Positions 52,785 to 60,550 of a stretch of DNA of 64,000 nt are shown here, in pieces. The translations under genes were made by a program, and so were the position numbers. Source of the stretch: Komagataeibacter xylinus (GTDB taxonomy: Bacteria > Pseudomonadota > Alphaproteobacteria > Acetobacterales > Acetobacteraceae). The stretch spans positions 1 through 64,000 of the forward strand of contig NZ_JARWSK010000009.1 of NCBI RefSeq assembly GCF_031081985.1. The letters run 5' to 3'. The notes beneath the pieces are model-generated. The model saw only the letters and a list, made by a program, of their open reading frames with translations, did no database searches and had not been told where the DNA came from. Each line of letters starts with the position of its first letter. Position 1 is the first letter of the stretch.

Positions 52785-54239
52785 ATGACCGAACCCACAC
52801 CCCCGACATTGACTGACTGCCCCATCGGGCTCGACGCCACCGGCACGCGGCGCGAGAAGGACTCGATGGGCGAGATTGACGTGCCCGCCAGCCATTACTG
52901 GGGTGCCCAGACCCAGCGCAGCCTCGTGCATTTCTCGATCGGGCGCGACCATATGCCCATCGAGGTATGCCATGCCTATGGCATCGTGAAAAAAGCGGCG
53001 GCCCAGGTGAATGCCGCTGACGGGCGCATGCCACAATGGAAGGCCGACGCCATCAGTCGCGTGGCCGATGAGGTGATTGCGGGCAGGCTGGATTCCGAAT
53101 TCCCGCTTTTTGTCTGGCAGACCGGCTCGGGCACGCAGACGAACATGAACGTGAACGAGGTGATCGCCAACCGCGCCATCCAGCTTCTTGGAGGCACCAT
53201 TGGCTCCAAAAGCCCGGTTCACCCCAATGATGACGTGAACATGGGCCAGTCGAGCAATGACTCGTTCCCCACAGCCATGCATGTGGCGACATTGCTTGAA
53301 ATCGACAGCCGCCTGCTGCCGCGCGTGCGTGAACTGATCGAATGCCTGCGCAGCAAGGCGGAGGAATGGATGCAGGTGGTCAAGATAGGCCGCACCCATC
53401 TGCAGGATGCCGTGCCGCTTACGGTGGGGCAGGAATGGTCGGGCTGGGCGCAGCAGCTGGAAGATGCTTTGGAGGCGGTCGAGGCCGCGCGCCCCGGCCT
53501 GTTGCAGCTTGCGGCGGGCGGCACGGCGGTGGGCACCGGGCTGAACGCCCCGCCGGGCTTCAGCCGGGCCATTGCGGGGCGCATTGCCGCGCTGACGGGC
53601 AAGCCCTTTGTGACCGCACCCAACAAATTCGCGGCCCTTGGCGGGCTGGATGCCATGGTCCGGGCCTCGGCGGGGCTGCGCGGGGTTGCGGTAACCCTGC
53701 TCAAGATTGCCAATGACATGCGCCTGCTCGGCTCCGGCCCGCGCTGCGGGTTGGGTGAGCTACACCTGCCGGAAAACGAACCCGGCTCCTCCATCATGCC
53801 CGGAAAGGTCAACCCGACCCAGTGCGAGGCGATGGTGATGATCTGCACGCAGGTGCTTGGCAATGACGCCACGGTGGCGTTTGCGGGCAGCCAGGGCCAG
53901 CTTGACCTGAACGTGATGCGCCCGGTGATCGTGGCCAATGTGCTGCATGCCATCCGCATCCTGGCCGATGGCTGCCACAACTTCCGTGTGTTTTCGGTGG
54001 CAGGCGCCACACTCAACCGCAAGCGCATTGAGTCTTACGTGGCGGGCTCGGTCATGCTGGTCACGGCCCTCAGCCCCGAAATCGGCTACGACCGGGCCTC
54101 GGCCATCGCCCATCAGGCCATGGAACACGACATCAGCCTGCGCGAGGCCGCATTGGCCTCCGGCTTTGTCGATGGCGCAACTTTCGACCGCCTCGTCCGC
54201 CCGCTCGACATGGTGGGCAAGGGCGTAGGCGGGGCCTGA
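52785..54239 (+). CDS. fumC: Fumarate hydratase class II
   Basis: The protein has 484 residues from MTEPTPPTLT with AGGGAAGGAA just upstream. The early block REKDSMGEIDVPASHYWGAQ, the middle block TGSGTQTNMNVNEVIANRA, and the signature GSSIMPGKVNP are all present. It converts fumarate to malate in the TCA cycle without an iron-sulphur cluster, so it is stable to oxygen. It stands alone, between palindromic elements. Confidence 0.96.
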   Translation: MTEPTPPTLTDCPIGLDATGTRREKDSMGEIDVPASHYWGAQTQRSLVHFSIGRDHMPIEVCHAYGIVKKAAAQVNAADGRMPQWKADAISRVADEVIAGRLDSEFPLFVWQTGSGTQTNMNVNEVIANRAIQLLGGTIGSKSPVHPNDDVNMGQSSNDSFPTAMHVATLLEIDSRLLPRVRELIECLRSKAEEWMQVVKIGRTHLQDAVPLTVGQEWSGWAQQLEDALEAVEAARPGLLQLAAGGTAVGTGLNAPPGFSRAIAGRIAALTGKPFVTAPNKFAALGGLDAMVRASAGLRGVAVTLLKIANDMRLLGSGPRCGLGELHLPENEPGSSIMPGKVNPTQCEAMVMICTQVLGNDATVAFAGSQGQLDLNVMRPVIVANVLHAIRILADGCHNFRVFSVAGATLNRKRIESYVAGSVMLVTALSPEIGYDRASAIAHQAMEHDISLREAALASGFVDGATFDRLVRPLDMVGKGVGGA

Positions 54240-54249
54240 CAGGATAAAC

Positions 54250-54322
54250 ATTTCCGGGTGCCGCCTTTTTTCAAAAAGGCGGCTTTCCTCGAAGCCTGTT
54301 GAAAAAAGCCGCACCCGGATGA
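54250..54322 (-). repeat. Palindromic intergenic element, reverse orientation
   Basis: TTTCCGGGTGCCGCC…AAAAAGGCGGC is followed by a decayed first hairpin (TCGAAGCCTGTTGAAAAAAG) and GCACCCGGATGA. It follows fumC and probably terminates it. Confidence 0.85.
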
Positions 54323-54461
54323 TGCCTGCCTGCGCTGTGGCGCGAACCCTGACGATGATCCTTTCCCGTGGGCATGAAAAGGGGGAGGTGAAAAGGACGC
54401 TTTGGTTGGTAGTTTCTTTAACAGTAAAATAAGGATGTGGAATCAATGGGTTCCACAAAGA

Positions 54462-54490
54462 GTGTTCCCCGCACACGCAGGGATAAACCT
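54462..54490 (+). CRISPR. Isolated type I-E-like CRISPR repeat (no array)
   Basis: These 29 bases start GTGTTCCCCGC and end GGGATAAACCT, the ends of the type I-E repeat, with the internal dyad (CCCCGC…GCAGGG) partly kept. It is preceded by an AT-rich stretch and a perfect hairpin (TGTGGAA…TTCCACA, 54436-54457). No second repeat is present at a 61-base offset on either side and no cas genes are in the window. It is best read as a relic or a solo repeat. Confidence 0.55.
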
Positions 54491-54497
54491 GTCTCAT

Positions 54498-55709
54498 TTA
54501 CGAAGGTGCTGCGCCCTGCGTGTTGACCTGTAGCGTGAACAGCGTATCGCCCGCGCACATGAACACCACATCGCGCTTGGGGCCGCCGAAGGTCAGGTTC
54601 GACACCCCGCGCGGCAGGCGGATGCGGCCGATCATGTGGCCGTGGGGGTTGTACACCACCACGCCGCACAGCCCCAGCGGCCCGTTGGCCCCGCACCACA
54701 GGTTGCCGAAAATGTCGGTGCGCATGCCATCGGGAATCATCGCGTGCCCGTTCAGCATCATGTCGGCAAACGGGTGGAGGTTGCGCACTTCGCCGCCTGC
54801 CACGTCAGCGGCATGGATGCGCCCGTCGCCGCCCTGTCCGTTCTGCCCCGGTCCCGGCCCGTCGGAAATGACATAGACGATCTTGCCATCGGGCGAGAAC
54901 GCAATGCCGTTGGGGTCGGGCAGCTGCTTTTCGGTCAGCACGGCCTTGACCTCGCCCGTGGTCGGGTCGATGCGGAAGACATGGTCCTCCTGCCGCCTGC
55001 TGCCGCCAAACTCGGTCATGACCTCGCCATCAAGGTTCCAGCGTTCCACGCCCGCGCGGTTGGCCGGGTTGCCCGGCGCATCGGGGTGGCCTTCCACGAT
55101 CGTGTCGCCATAGCCGGGATCGGTAAACCAGATGCTGCCATCAGGGTGCACGGCAAGGTCGTTGGGCGAGTTGAGCGGGGCGTTATTGTAGCGGTCGGCC
55201 AGCACGCGGCACGAGCCGTCATGCTCCCAGCGCACTACGCGGCGCAGGCCGTGCTCGCAACTGACCAGGCGGCCTTCATTGTCAAAGATGTTGCCATTGC
55301 TGTGATAGGACGGGCTGCGGAAGATGGAGACAGCCCCGTTCTCCCACAGATAGCGGTACTGCACGGCGCGGATTGTATCGCTCAGCAGCAGGAAGCGCCC
55401 CTCGCTGCACCAGGCCGGGCCTTCCAGCCAGCCGCCGCCGCGCCATGTCAGTTTCAGGCTGGCATTGGCATAGGCCAGATTGCCAAAGCTGGGGTCGAGC
55501 ACCAGAATATCGGGGTCGGGCAGGGGTGTGACAGGCGCATCAGCACCCCATTGCCGCGGCGGGTTCGACACCACGCTGGGCGGCTGGGGCAGGCCATCAG
55601 GGCTGGCGGCCCGGGCGCGTCGGCCGATGCTCCATAGTCCTTCCGTGGCCAGCCCTCCGGCAAGCATGGCCCGTCGGCCAGGATTGAACGGATGGATGAC
55701 TGGCGGCAT
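54498..55709 (-). CDS. SMP-30/gluconolactonase-family exported protein
   Basis: The protein has 403 residues from MPPVIHPFNP, with GGGAGG 5 bases upstream. A twin-arginine-like signal (GRRAMLAGGLATEG) precedes a six-bladed propeller of the SMP-30/gluconolaconase/LRE family: EGPAWCSEGRFLLLSDT, SCEHGLRRVVRWEHDGSC, NAPLNSPNDLAVHPDGSIWF, PDPNGIAFSPDGK. The conserved Glu, Asn and Asp metal ligands (E in EGPAW, N in SPND, D in SPDG region) are present. It probably acts on sugar lactones in the periplasm, fitting an acetic acid bacterium that oxidises sugars there. Confidence 0.83.
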   Translation of the reverse strand: MPPVIHPFNPGRRAMLAGGLATEGLWSIGRRARAASPDGLPQPPSVVSNPPRQWGADAPVTPLPDPDILVLDPSFGNLAYANASLKLTWRGGGWLEGPAWCSEGRFLLLSDTIRAVQYRYLWENGAVSIFRSPSYHSNGNIFDNEGRLVSCEHGLRRVVRWEHDGSCRVLADRYNNAPLNSPNDLAVHPDGSIWFTDPGYGDTIVEGHPDAPGNPANRAGVERWNLDGEVMTEFGGSRRQEDHVFRIDPTTGEVKAVLTEKQLPDPNGIAFSPDGKIVYVISDGPGPGQNGQGGDGRIHAADVAGGEVRNLHPFADMMLNGHAMIPDGMRTDIFGNLWCGANGPLGLCGVVVYNPHGHMIGRIRLPRGVSNLTFGGPKRDVVFMCAGDTLFTLQVNTQGAAPS

Positions 55710-55832
55710 GGAAGCCTCCCTCTGATGATGATGGATCACGACAGGACAATCCGGCCCCTGCAGGGGCCAAGTGACGCCGCATGAAAGGCGATCGTGAAAA
55801 TATAGGTCGAAGTTTTAAAAAAAAGACGGTTT

Positions 55833-56147
55833 TCAGTTCTGGATATCCTGCAGCACTTCAAAGCCTTCAAACACCGGCGGCCCTGCCATGAGCGGCTTGC
55901 GGTTGCCTGCATGCGCGTGGGCTGCGCGAAACTGCTCCGACTGGGTCCAGCCTACAAAGGCTTCATAGGAGTCCCATACGGTATGGGAGGCGTAGAGGAT
56001 GTAGTCCTCGTGCGCGGGGCCCTTGAGGAACTGGAAGCTGACAAAGCCGGGCACGGTGCGCAGGTGCACCTCGCGGCCCAGCCAGCGCTCACGGAATTCG
56101 GCCTCGTTCTCGGGCGGGATACGGAAACGGTTCATGGCGATATACAT
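55833..56147 (-). CDS. Antibiotic-biosynthesis-monooxygenase-fold protein, IsdG/HmoA-like
   Basis: The protein has 104 residues with one ferredoxin-like ABM domain (MYIAMNRFRIPPENEAEFRE; VPGFVSFQFLKGP). N6, W67 and H77 are at the positions of the IsdG haem-degrading triad (Asn, Trp, His), which suggests haem oxygenation to release iron. Dimerisation is expected. It stands alone between the SMP-30 gene and a small acidic protein gene; a TonB receptor lies about 3 kb away. Other ABM-fold activities cannot be excluded. Confidence 0.75.
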   Translation of the reverse strand: MYIAMNRFRIPPENEAEFRERWLGREVHLRTVPGFVSFQFLKGPAHEDYILYASHTVWDSYEAFVGWTQSEQFRAAHAHAGNRKPLMAGPPVFEGFEVLQDIQN

Positions 56148-56311
56148 GTGTCTGGCTTCTCCTTAAAAGCTGTTCTGAAAGCCTGCCTGCGCCCCGGCTG
56201 AAGGGCGCGCCGCAAGGGCAGGGTAACGCATGGCGGGGGTATTTCCACCCGCTTTGCACGGCGTATCGCAACGCCCGCACCCTGCCTTTCCACCCACGCA
56301 GGGGCGGCCTT

Positions 56312-56650
56312 TCAGCGGCGCTCCGAATCCGCGCCGCTACCCTCATCGGTAATGCCCGCGCGTGAGGGGGCATCCGCGCCGGGTTCCATCGTGCGGCTCA
56401 TGCGGGCAACACCGGCATCATCGCCAAACCCCTGGCCCGACACACGGCGGCGGGGGGCGGGGTTTTCCGCCAGCACGGTGGCCAGCGCCTCGGGGTCGGT
56501 GCGTTCGGCTTCATCAAACAGTTCATCGGCACGGGCCTGATCGCCCGCGCGTTCGGCGCGCAGGCCCGCCTCGGCCAGATGGCGGGCGGCTGCGTGCTTG
56601 TTTCCGCCATCATCACCGGGGCGGTCATCATCATTCATTGAGCGCGGCAT
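56312..56650 (-). CDS. Small acidic hydrophilic protein, unknown
   Basis: The protein has 112 residues from MPRSMNDDDRPGDDGGNKHA, with AAGGCAGG upstream. The middle (AAARHLAEAGLRAERAGDQA, RADELFDEAERTDPEALATV) reads like a single TPR-type helical hairpin; the ends are charged and probably disordered. No signal peptide or membrane helix. It is downstream of virB10 on the same strand by 91 bases, so it may belong to that transcript, but I cannot assign a role. Confidence 0.6.
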   Translation of the reverse strand: MPRSMNDDDRPGDDGGNKHAAARHLAEAGLRAERAGDQARADELFDEAERTDPEALATVLAENPAPRRRVSGQGFGDDAGVARMSRTMEPGADAPSRAGITDEGSGADSERR

Positions 56651-56741
56651 GGGCCTGCCTTTCGTGTCGTGTTGGGGGCCGGGTGGGCCATGCGCAGACA
56701 ACACGCGGGGCAGGGGCATGGTTCACCGCCAGCGTGCATGG

Positions 56742-57713
56742 CTACTGCTCGGCCAGCGTATAGACGCTGCTGAAGTCAAGGTCGCGCGCCACATAGATCT
56801 GCACCATGTTGCCCTGCTGCACATACAGGCTGGGTGGCACGTTGCTGGTCTGGGCCAGGATGACCTTTTCCACCTCGCTTACGACTGAATTGGTGTTGTC
56901 GCTGCTGGTGGTGATGCTGGTTGTGCCCGGTTTGGAGGCGAGGTTGGTGATGGCCTGCACCATCATCTGCCCCACATTGGTGATGATCGACACCATGATC
57001 GCATCGCCAAAGCGCGCCCAGAAATGCGTGTTGACCTTGCCCTTTACCCCGCTGCCGCCAAGCGGCGTGGTGCCGGGGCTGAGCAGGTCGATGGTCACGC
57101 CCTCGGGGTTGCGCAGGCGCAGCCAGTTCACGAAAATACGCTTCTGGCCATATTGCAGGGCGGATGTCACCTCGCCTTCCGCCACCGCCCCCTTGTCGAT
57201 CAGGCGCACCTTGCCGTTGATGGAATAGACATCATGGCTGACCCGGCAGGTGACCAGTCCGGGCAGGGTGGTGTTGATCTCGTTGATCGTGCCGCACGGG
57301 ATCAGCGTGCCCTTGCCCACGATCAGGTTCTGGCCGTGCATCAGGCTGGCATGGGTGGTAGGCGTGCTCTCGGGCTGCAGGCGGGTCAGGAGCGGGTTGT
57401 CGCTTTTGGTGGCCGCCGTGGCCGCAGCAGGTGTGGCCGCCGGGGTATCGGCCACGGGGGTGGCGAAGGTGAAGTCATGGCCGAGCCTGCGCTTCATGGC
57501 GGCGTCTTCCACGCTGTCCACCACGGTTGCGGGGGTTGCCACGGGGGCAGGGGCTGGCGCGGCAGGCGGGCACGAGGCCTGTCCCTGCCCATCGACCATG
57601 ACGGTGCTGCCGGGGCATCTGAGGGTAAGCCGGGCCGCATCCTGCGCGCGGGCGGGGCTGCTGGCCCCCGCCGCGCACAGTGCCAGCACGCAGGTCGCGG
57701 CCACGCGCTTCAT
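56742..57713 (-). CDS. virB10: VirB10/TrbI-type protein with a cleavable signal instead of an inner-membrane anchor
   Basis: The protein has 323 residues. A normal signal peptide (MKRVAATCVLALCAAGASSP…ARA) replaces the cytosolic tail, membrane helix and long Pro-rich span of classical VirB10. The C-terminal TrbI domain is clear: GKGTLIPCGTINEINTTLPG, VTCRVSHDVYSINGKVRLID, KRIFVNWLRLRNPEG, and NTHFWARFGDAIMVSIITN. It forms the inner layer of a T4SS outer-membrane core. Its ATG overlaps the virB9 stop (ATGA). Without an anchor it cannot span both membranes, so this copy may be specialised or vestigial. Confidence 0.8.
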   Translation of the reverse strand: MKRVAATCVLALCAAGASSPARAQDAARLTLRCPGSTVMVDGQGQASCPPAAPAPAPVATPATVVDSVEDAAMKRRLGHDFTFATPVADTPAATPAAATAATKSDNPLLTRLQPESTPTTHASLMHGQNLIVGKGTLIPCGTINEINTTLPGLVTCRVSHDVYSINGKVRLIDKGAVAEGEVTSALQYGQKRIFVNWLRLRNPEGVTIDLLSPGTTPLGGSGVKGKVNTHFWARFGDAIMVSIITNVGQMMVQAITNLASKPGTTSITTSSDNTNSVVSEVEKVILAQTSNVPPSLYVQQGNMVQIYVARDLDFSSVYTLAEQ

Positions 57714-58612
57714 GATGCCCCGTCACGCACGACCCGGCGCACCATGGGCGAGATGGTGCCGCCCGGCGTGCTGCCCAGCGAGGGGTTGAACCCGTCATTG
57801 ACCACGCCAATCACGAGGCTGCCGTAGCGGATGCGCCATTGTCGGGCGGTCATCTGGGCGGCGAGGATATTGTGGTCGCGCCCCAGCACCACGGCATTGA
57901 CCACCGTTTCCTGCCCGCTTTCGTTCATGACATACAGCGTGGGCAGCACCCCGTTTTCAGGAAAGCGGAAATAGGTGAAGCGGTAGTCATCCCACACGTT
58001 CAGCGGGGCGATGGCCCGGTCCTGCGTGCCATCCGAGCGGCGATAGGCGGTATTGTGCGGCCCGTCGCCATAGGGGTCGGCCAGTGCGGCCTCGATGTGG
58101 CGGGCCTGTGCTGCGGCAGCCTTTTTGCCGCCGTCCTCATCGGGGTAGACATAGGTCAGCTCCACCGTGGCCTGCGCCAGCGCCCACGGCGTGGGGGCGA
58201 AGACGGTGCGCGTGACGCCATCCGCCCCCTTTTCCTGCTGGCCGCCCACGTAATGCAGCAGGATATGGTAGGTGCGGCGGTCGGTCACGATGGCCAGGTT
58301 GGTGTCGCTTTCCTGCGCCTTGGGGCGGATGAAGCAATGGTTCTCGCGGCAGGCGAAGGACCAGCCGCCTTCCTCGCCAAAGGCGTGGGTGATGTAATGT
58401 TCATCGGGGGCGAGGGTGATGTCGGTCGCAATCCCTACCACGCCGTCGATTTCCACCGTATCACGCGGGTTATAGATGACCGACTTGATGCGGTAGTCAT
58501 AGGGTGAGGCGCTCTTGCGCCCCGTGGCCCCGGCAGGTGCCGCGCACAGGACGGGCGTCATGAGGGCCGCCATCAGGGCCATGCGCCAGGTGCTGCGAAG
58601 TGTGCGGGTCAT
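57710..58612 (-). CDS. virB9: VirB9/TrbG-type T4SS core protein
   Basis: The protein has 300 residues. After the signal peptide (cut near AGA/TG) come the VirB9 landmarks: IKSVIYNPRDTVEIDGVVGI at the start, TNLAIVTDRRTYHILLHYVG in the middle, and a C-terminal domain with WDDYRFTYFRFPENGVLPTL and NEVV-like NAVVLGRDHNILAAQ. It binds VirB7 and VirB10 in the outer-membrane core. Both ends overlap neighbours by 4 bases, so the three genes are translationally coupled. Confidence 0.85.
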   Translation of the reverse strand: MTRTLRSTWRMALMAALMTPVLCAAPAGATGRKSASPYDYRIKSVIYNPRDTVEIDGVVGIATDITLAPDEHYITHAFGEEGGWSFACRENHCFIRPKAQESDTNLAIVTDRRTYHILLHYVGGQQEKGADGVTRTVFAPTPWALAQATVELTYVYPDEDGGKKAAAAQARHIEAALADPYGDGPHNTAYRRSDGTQDRAIAPLNVWDDYRFTYFRFPENGVLPTLYVMNESGQETVVNAVVLGRDHNILAAQMTARQWRIRYGSLVIGVVNDGFNPSLGSTPGGTISPMVRRVVRDGAS

Positions 58613-58830
58613 GGGCGTGCGGCCTGTGTGCTGGAGGCAGGGGCGCTTGCGCGGCCCGATAGTTCAGGCGGCGGCGTGCGGTTGACCGGCACCAGATGCC
58701 ACATGTTGGGCTGGGTTACATGGCCGGGCCGGGGCGCGCAGCCAGCCAGCAGCAGGCCCACCGCCACGCCCATGCCCAGACGCGCGCCCACAGGCCGCAG
58801 GCGTGAAAAGATGCGGACGGCCTGGCTCAC
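58609..58830 (-). CDS. virB7: VirB7-like lipoprotein
   Basis: The protein has 73 residues from a GTG start. A signal with lipobox LLAGC is followed by a short Pro-rich mature part (APRPGHVTQPNMWHLVPVNR). Small lipoproteins in this position before virB9 are VirB7-like and anchor the core in the outer membrane. Its stop overlaps the virB9 ATG. A shorter start at 58773 is possible. The identity rests on size, lipobox and position. Confidence 0.65.
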   Translation of the reverse strand: MSQAVRIFSRLRPVGARLGMGVAVGLLLAGCAPRPGHVTQPNMWHLVPVNRTPPPELSGRASAPASSTQAARP

Positions 58831-58885
58831 AGACCGGGCAGCCCGACCCTGAAGCGGACCGCTACCGATTGCTCAAAGCCGTCTC

Positions 58886-58914
58886 TTGACATCGTTCGCA
58901 TGCGAAAAGGATAA
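58886..58914 (+). promoter_or_regulatory. Candidate promoter with embedded palindrome upstream of the transglycosylase gene
   Basis: TTGACA (58886-58891) and a weak GGATAA (58909-58914) are 17 bases apart. The perfect palindrome TTCGCATGCGAA (58895-58906) fills the spacer, a position where a bound repressor would block RNA polymerase. It lies between virB7 and the divergent virB1-like gene. Confidence 0.5.
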
Positions 58915-58952
58915 AAAAGCCCCCTGTTATTGGCAAGTCCGGGAAGGAAGAA

Positions 58953-59699
58953 ATGCAGCGCCGGTTCCTTCTCGCGCTTCTGGCGTGGCTTTCATGTGGG
59001 CTGATCGGCCCGGCGGGGGCAAGCGTGCCCGCTGTGCCGTTCGCCAGGCTTGCGCAAAGCTGCGCGCCCGATACCGCGCCCCGCACGCTCATGCTGGTTG
59101 CAGCACAGGAATCAGGGGGCGTGCCGTGGGCCATTCATGTCAATGGCCCGTACCGCCTGCCCCGGCCCCCCGCGAGCCTGGCCGAAGCCACCGCCACCGT
59201 GCGGTGGCTGGCCGCCCACGGGCATGATTTTGATACGGGGCTGCTTCAGATCAACAGCCGCAACGCAACACGGCTGGGGCTGGACCCTGCAGCCCTGCTC
59301 GAGCCATGCCGCAACCTGCGCGTGGCCAGCCTCATCCTGCATCAATGCTACCGCGCGGCCCTGCCCGATGGGGCCAGCCCGCAGGCCGCGCTGCGCCATG
59401 CGCTGAGCTGCTACAATACCGGCAGCCTCACGCGGGGCCTGCGCAATGGCTATGTCGATGGCCTGCTGGCCCGCGCGGCCCAGCCCACAGCCCCCACAAC
59501 GCTGATGATCCCCGCACTTGAGACCCCGCCCGCCCCACCCGATGATGACGACGCCCCGCCGCAGGCGTCACAGCCCGCAAACCCGCCCGGCCACGACCCG
59601 CAGGCCGATGATGCGCAGGGTGATGACCCGCAGGGGCAGGACGCCTTTACGCATGCGCCGCGCGATGTGTTCACCCCCCGGCCGGCTCCGCATGACTGA
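58953..59699 (+). CDS. Lytic transglycosylase, VirB1-like
   Basis: The protein has 248 residues: signal peptide (cut at AGA/SV) and an SLT domain with catalytic E53 in LMLVAAQESGG, then DFDTGLLQINSRNATRLGLD and the ALSCYNTGSL motif. The C-terminal ~75 residues are Pro/Asp/Gln-rich and disordered. It cuts peptidoglycan to open space for a secretion complex. AAGGAAG precedes the ATG. It diverges from virB7-virB9-virB10, which supports a shared T4SS role. Confidence 0.88.
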   Translation: MQRRFLLALLAWLSCGLIGPAGASVPAVPFARLAQSCAPDTAPRTLMLVAAQESGGVPWAIHVNGPYRLPRPPASLAEATATVRWLAAHGHDFDTGLLQINSRNATRLGLDPAALLEPCRNLRVASLILHQCYRAALPDGASPQAALRHALSCYNTGSLTRGLRNGYVDGLLARAAQPTAPTTLMIPALETPPAPPDDDDAPPQASQPANPPGHDPQADDAQGDDPQGQDAFTHAPRDVFTPRPAPHD

Positions 59700-59832
59700 A
59701 GCGCTGGACACAGACCTGCATCGCGCAGGCGGCGGCCATGCCCAAAACCACCACGGCAGATGGGCGGGCTGCATGTAATATCAACATCCTCATCCGCCAC
59801 TACCGTGGCGGTAGCATGCAACGGAGTATCCC

Positions 59833-60369
59833 ATGTCCGATCTGATCGTTATCGGTTTTGACAACAAGGACGAAGCCACGGCCGCGCTGACCGAATGCAA
59901 GAAGCTGGAAAAGGAATACCTGCTTGACCTCGAGGACGCGGTTGTCGTGATCCGTGATGCGGATGGCAAGCTGCACCTGCAGCAGAGCATCAACCTTGAA
60001 AAGGTCGGTGCCTCCTATGGCCTGTTCTCGGGCGGCTTCTGGGGTGCGCTGGTTGGCCTTCTGTGCCTGAACCCGCTGGCAGGCTTTGTTGCGGGCAGCA
60101 TTGTCGGCGCTGGCGCCGGGGCGCTGGCGGGCAAGATGTCCGATTACGGCATTGATGACAATTTCATCAAGTCGCTTGGCGCGACCATTCCCGCCAATAC
60201 GTCCGCCCTGTTCGTGCTGGTGCGCAAGTCGCAGCCCGACAAGGTTCTGGCTGACCTGAGCGAGTTCAAGGGCCATGCCCGCGTGCTCCAGACCTCGCTC
60301 TCGCCCGCCAATGAAGGCAAGCTGCGCGAAGCGCTTGGCCAGATGGCCGCAGCCGCCCCCGCGGCCTGA
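59833..60369 (+). CDS. DUF1269 membrane protein
   Basis: The protein has 178 residues. MSDLIVIGFDNKDEATAALT is the usual DUF1269 start. A glycine-rich hydrophobic core follows (GLFSGGFWGALVGLLCLNPL; AGAGAGALAGKM), and YGIDDNFIKSLGATIPANTS is the typical C-terminal domain. Function is unknown; the family is linked by annotation to stress or membrane fluidity. GGAG lies upstream of the ATG. It is a single gene. A GC hairpin (60379-60405) follows. Confidence 0.85.
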   Translation: MSDLIVIGFDNKDEATAALTECKKLEKEYLLDLEDAVVVIRDADGKLHLQQSINLEKVGASYGLFSGGFWGALVGLLCLNPLAGFVAGSIVGAGAGALAGKMSDYGIDDNFIKSLGATIPANTSALFVLVRKSQPDKVLADLSEFKGHARVLQTSLSPANEGKLREALGQMAAAAPAA

Positions 60370-60407
60370 AGACCCGCCCCCCGCAGGGCTGCTGCGCCTG
60401 CGGGGAA

Positions 60408-60481
60408 CAGCGTCATCAAAACGCTTCGGAGAACGCCGCCTTTTTGAAAAAAAGGCGGCACCCAAAACGTCCATCAATCAT
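60408..60481 (+). repeat. Palindromic intergenic element, partial copy
   Basis: The first hairpin is reduced to CGCTTCGG, then GAGAACGCCGCC…AAAAAGGCGGC and CACCCAAAACGTC. Just before it a 9-bp hairpin (CCCCGCAGG/CCTGCGGGG, 60379-60405) may help to end the DUF1269 transcript. Confidence 0.8.
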
Positions 60482-60550
60482 TTATTTTCAGATTATTTTT
60501 CACACGCAGCCGTGAACCGCCTGCGCGGCGCAGGGTGATAGGGTAGGGGC

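Noticed and set aside
53760-54497. Minus-strand frame starting MRQVYPCVCGEH
   Set aside because: VYPxVCGEH is the known false peptide made by translating type I-E CRISPR repeats, and the rest is antisense to fumC. I used it as support for the repeat, not as a gene.
54401-54560. A functional CRISPR array
   Set aside because: Only one repeat unit is present; no repeat occurs one repeat-plus-spacer length away on either side.
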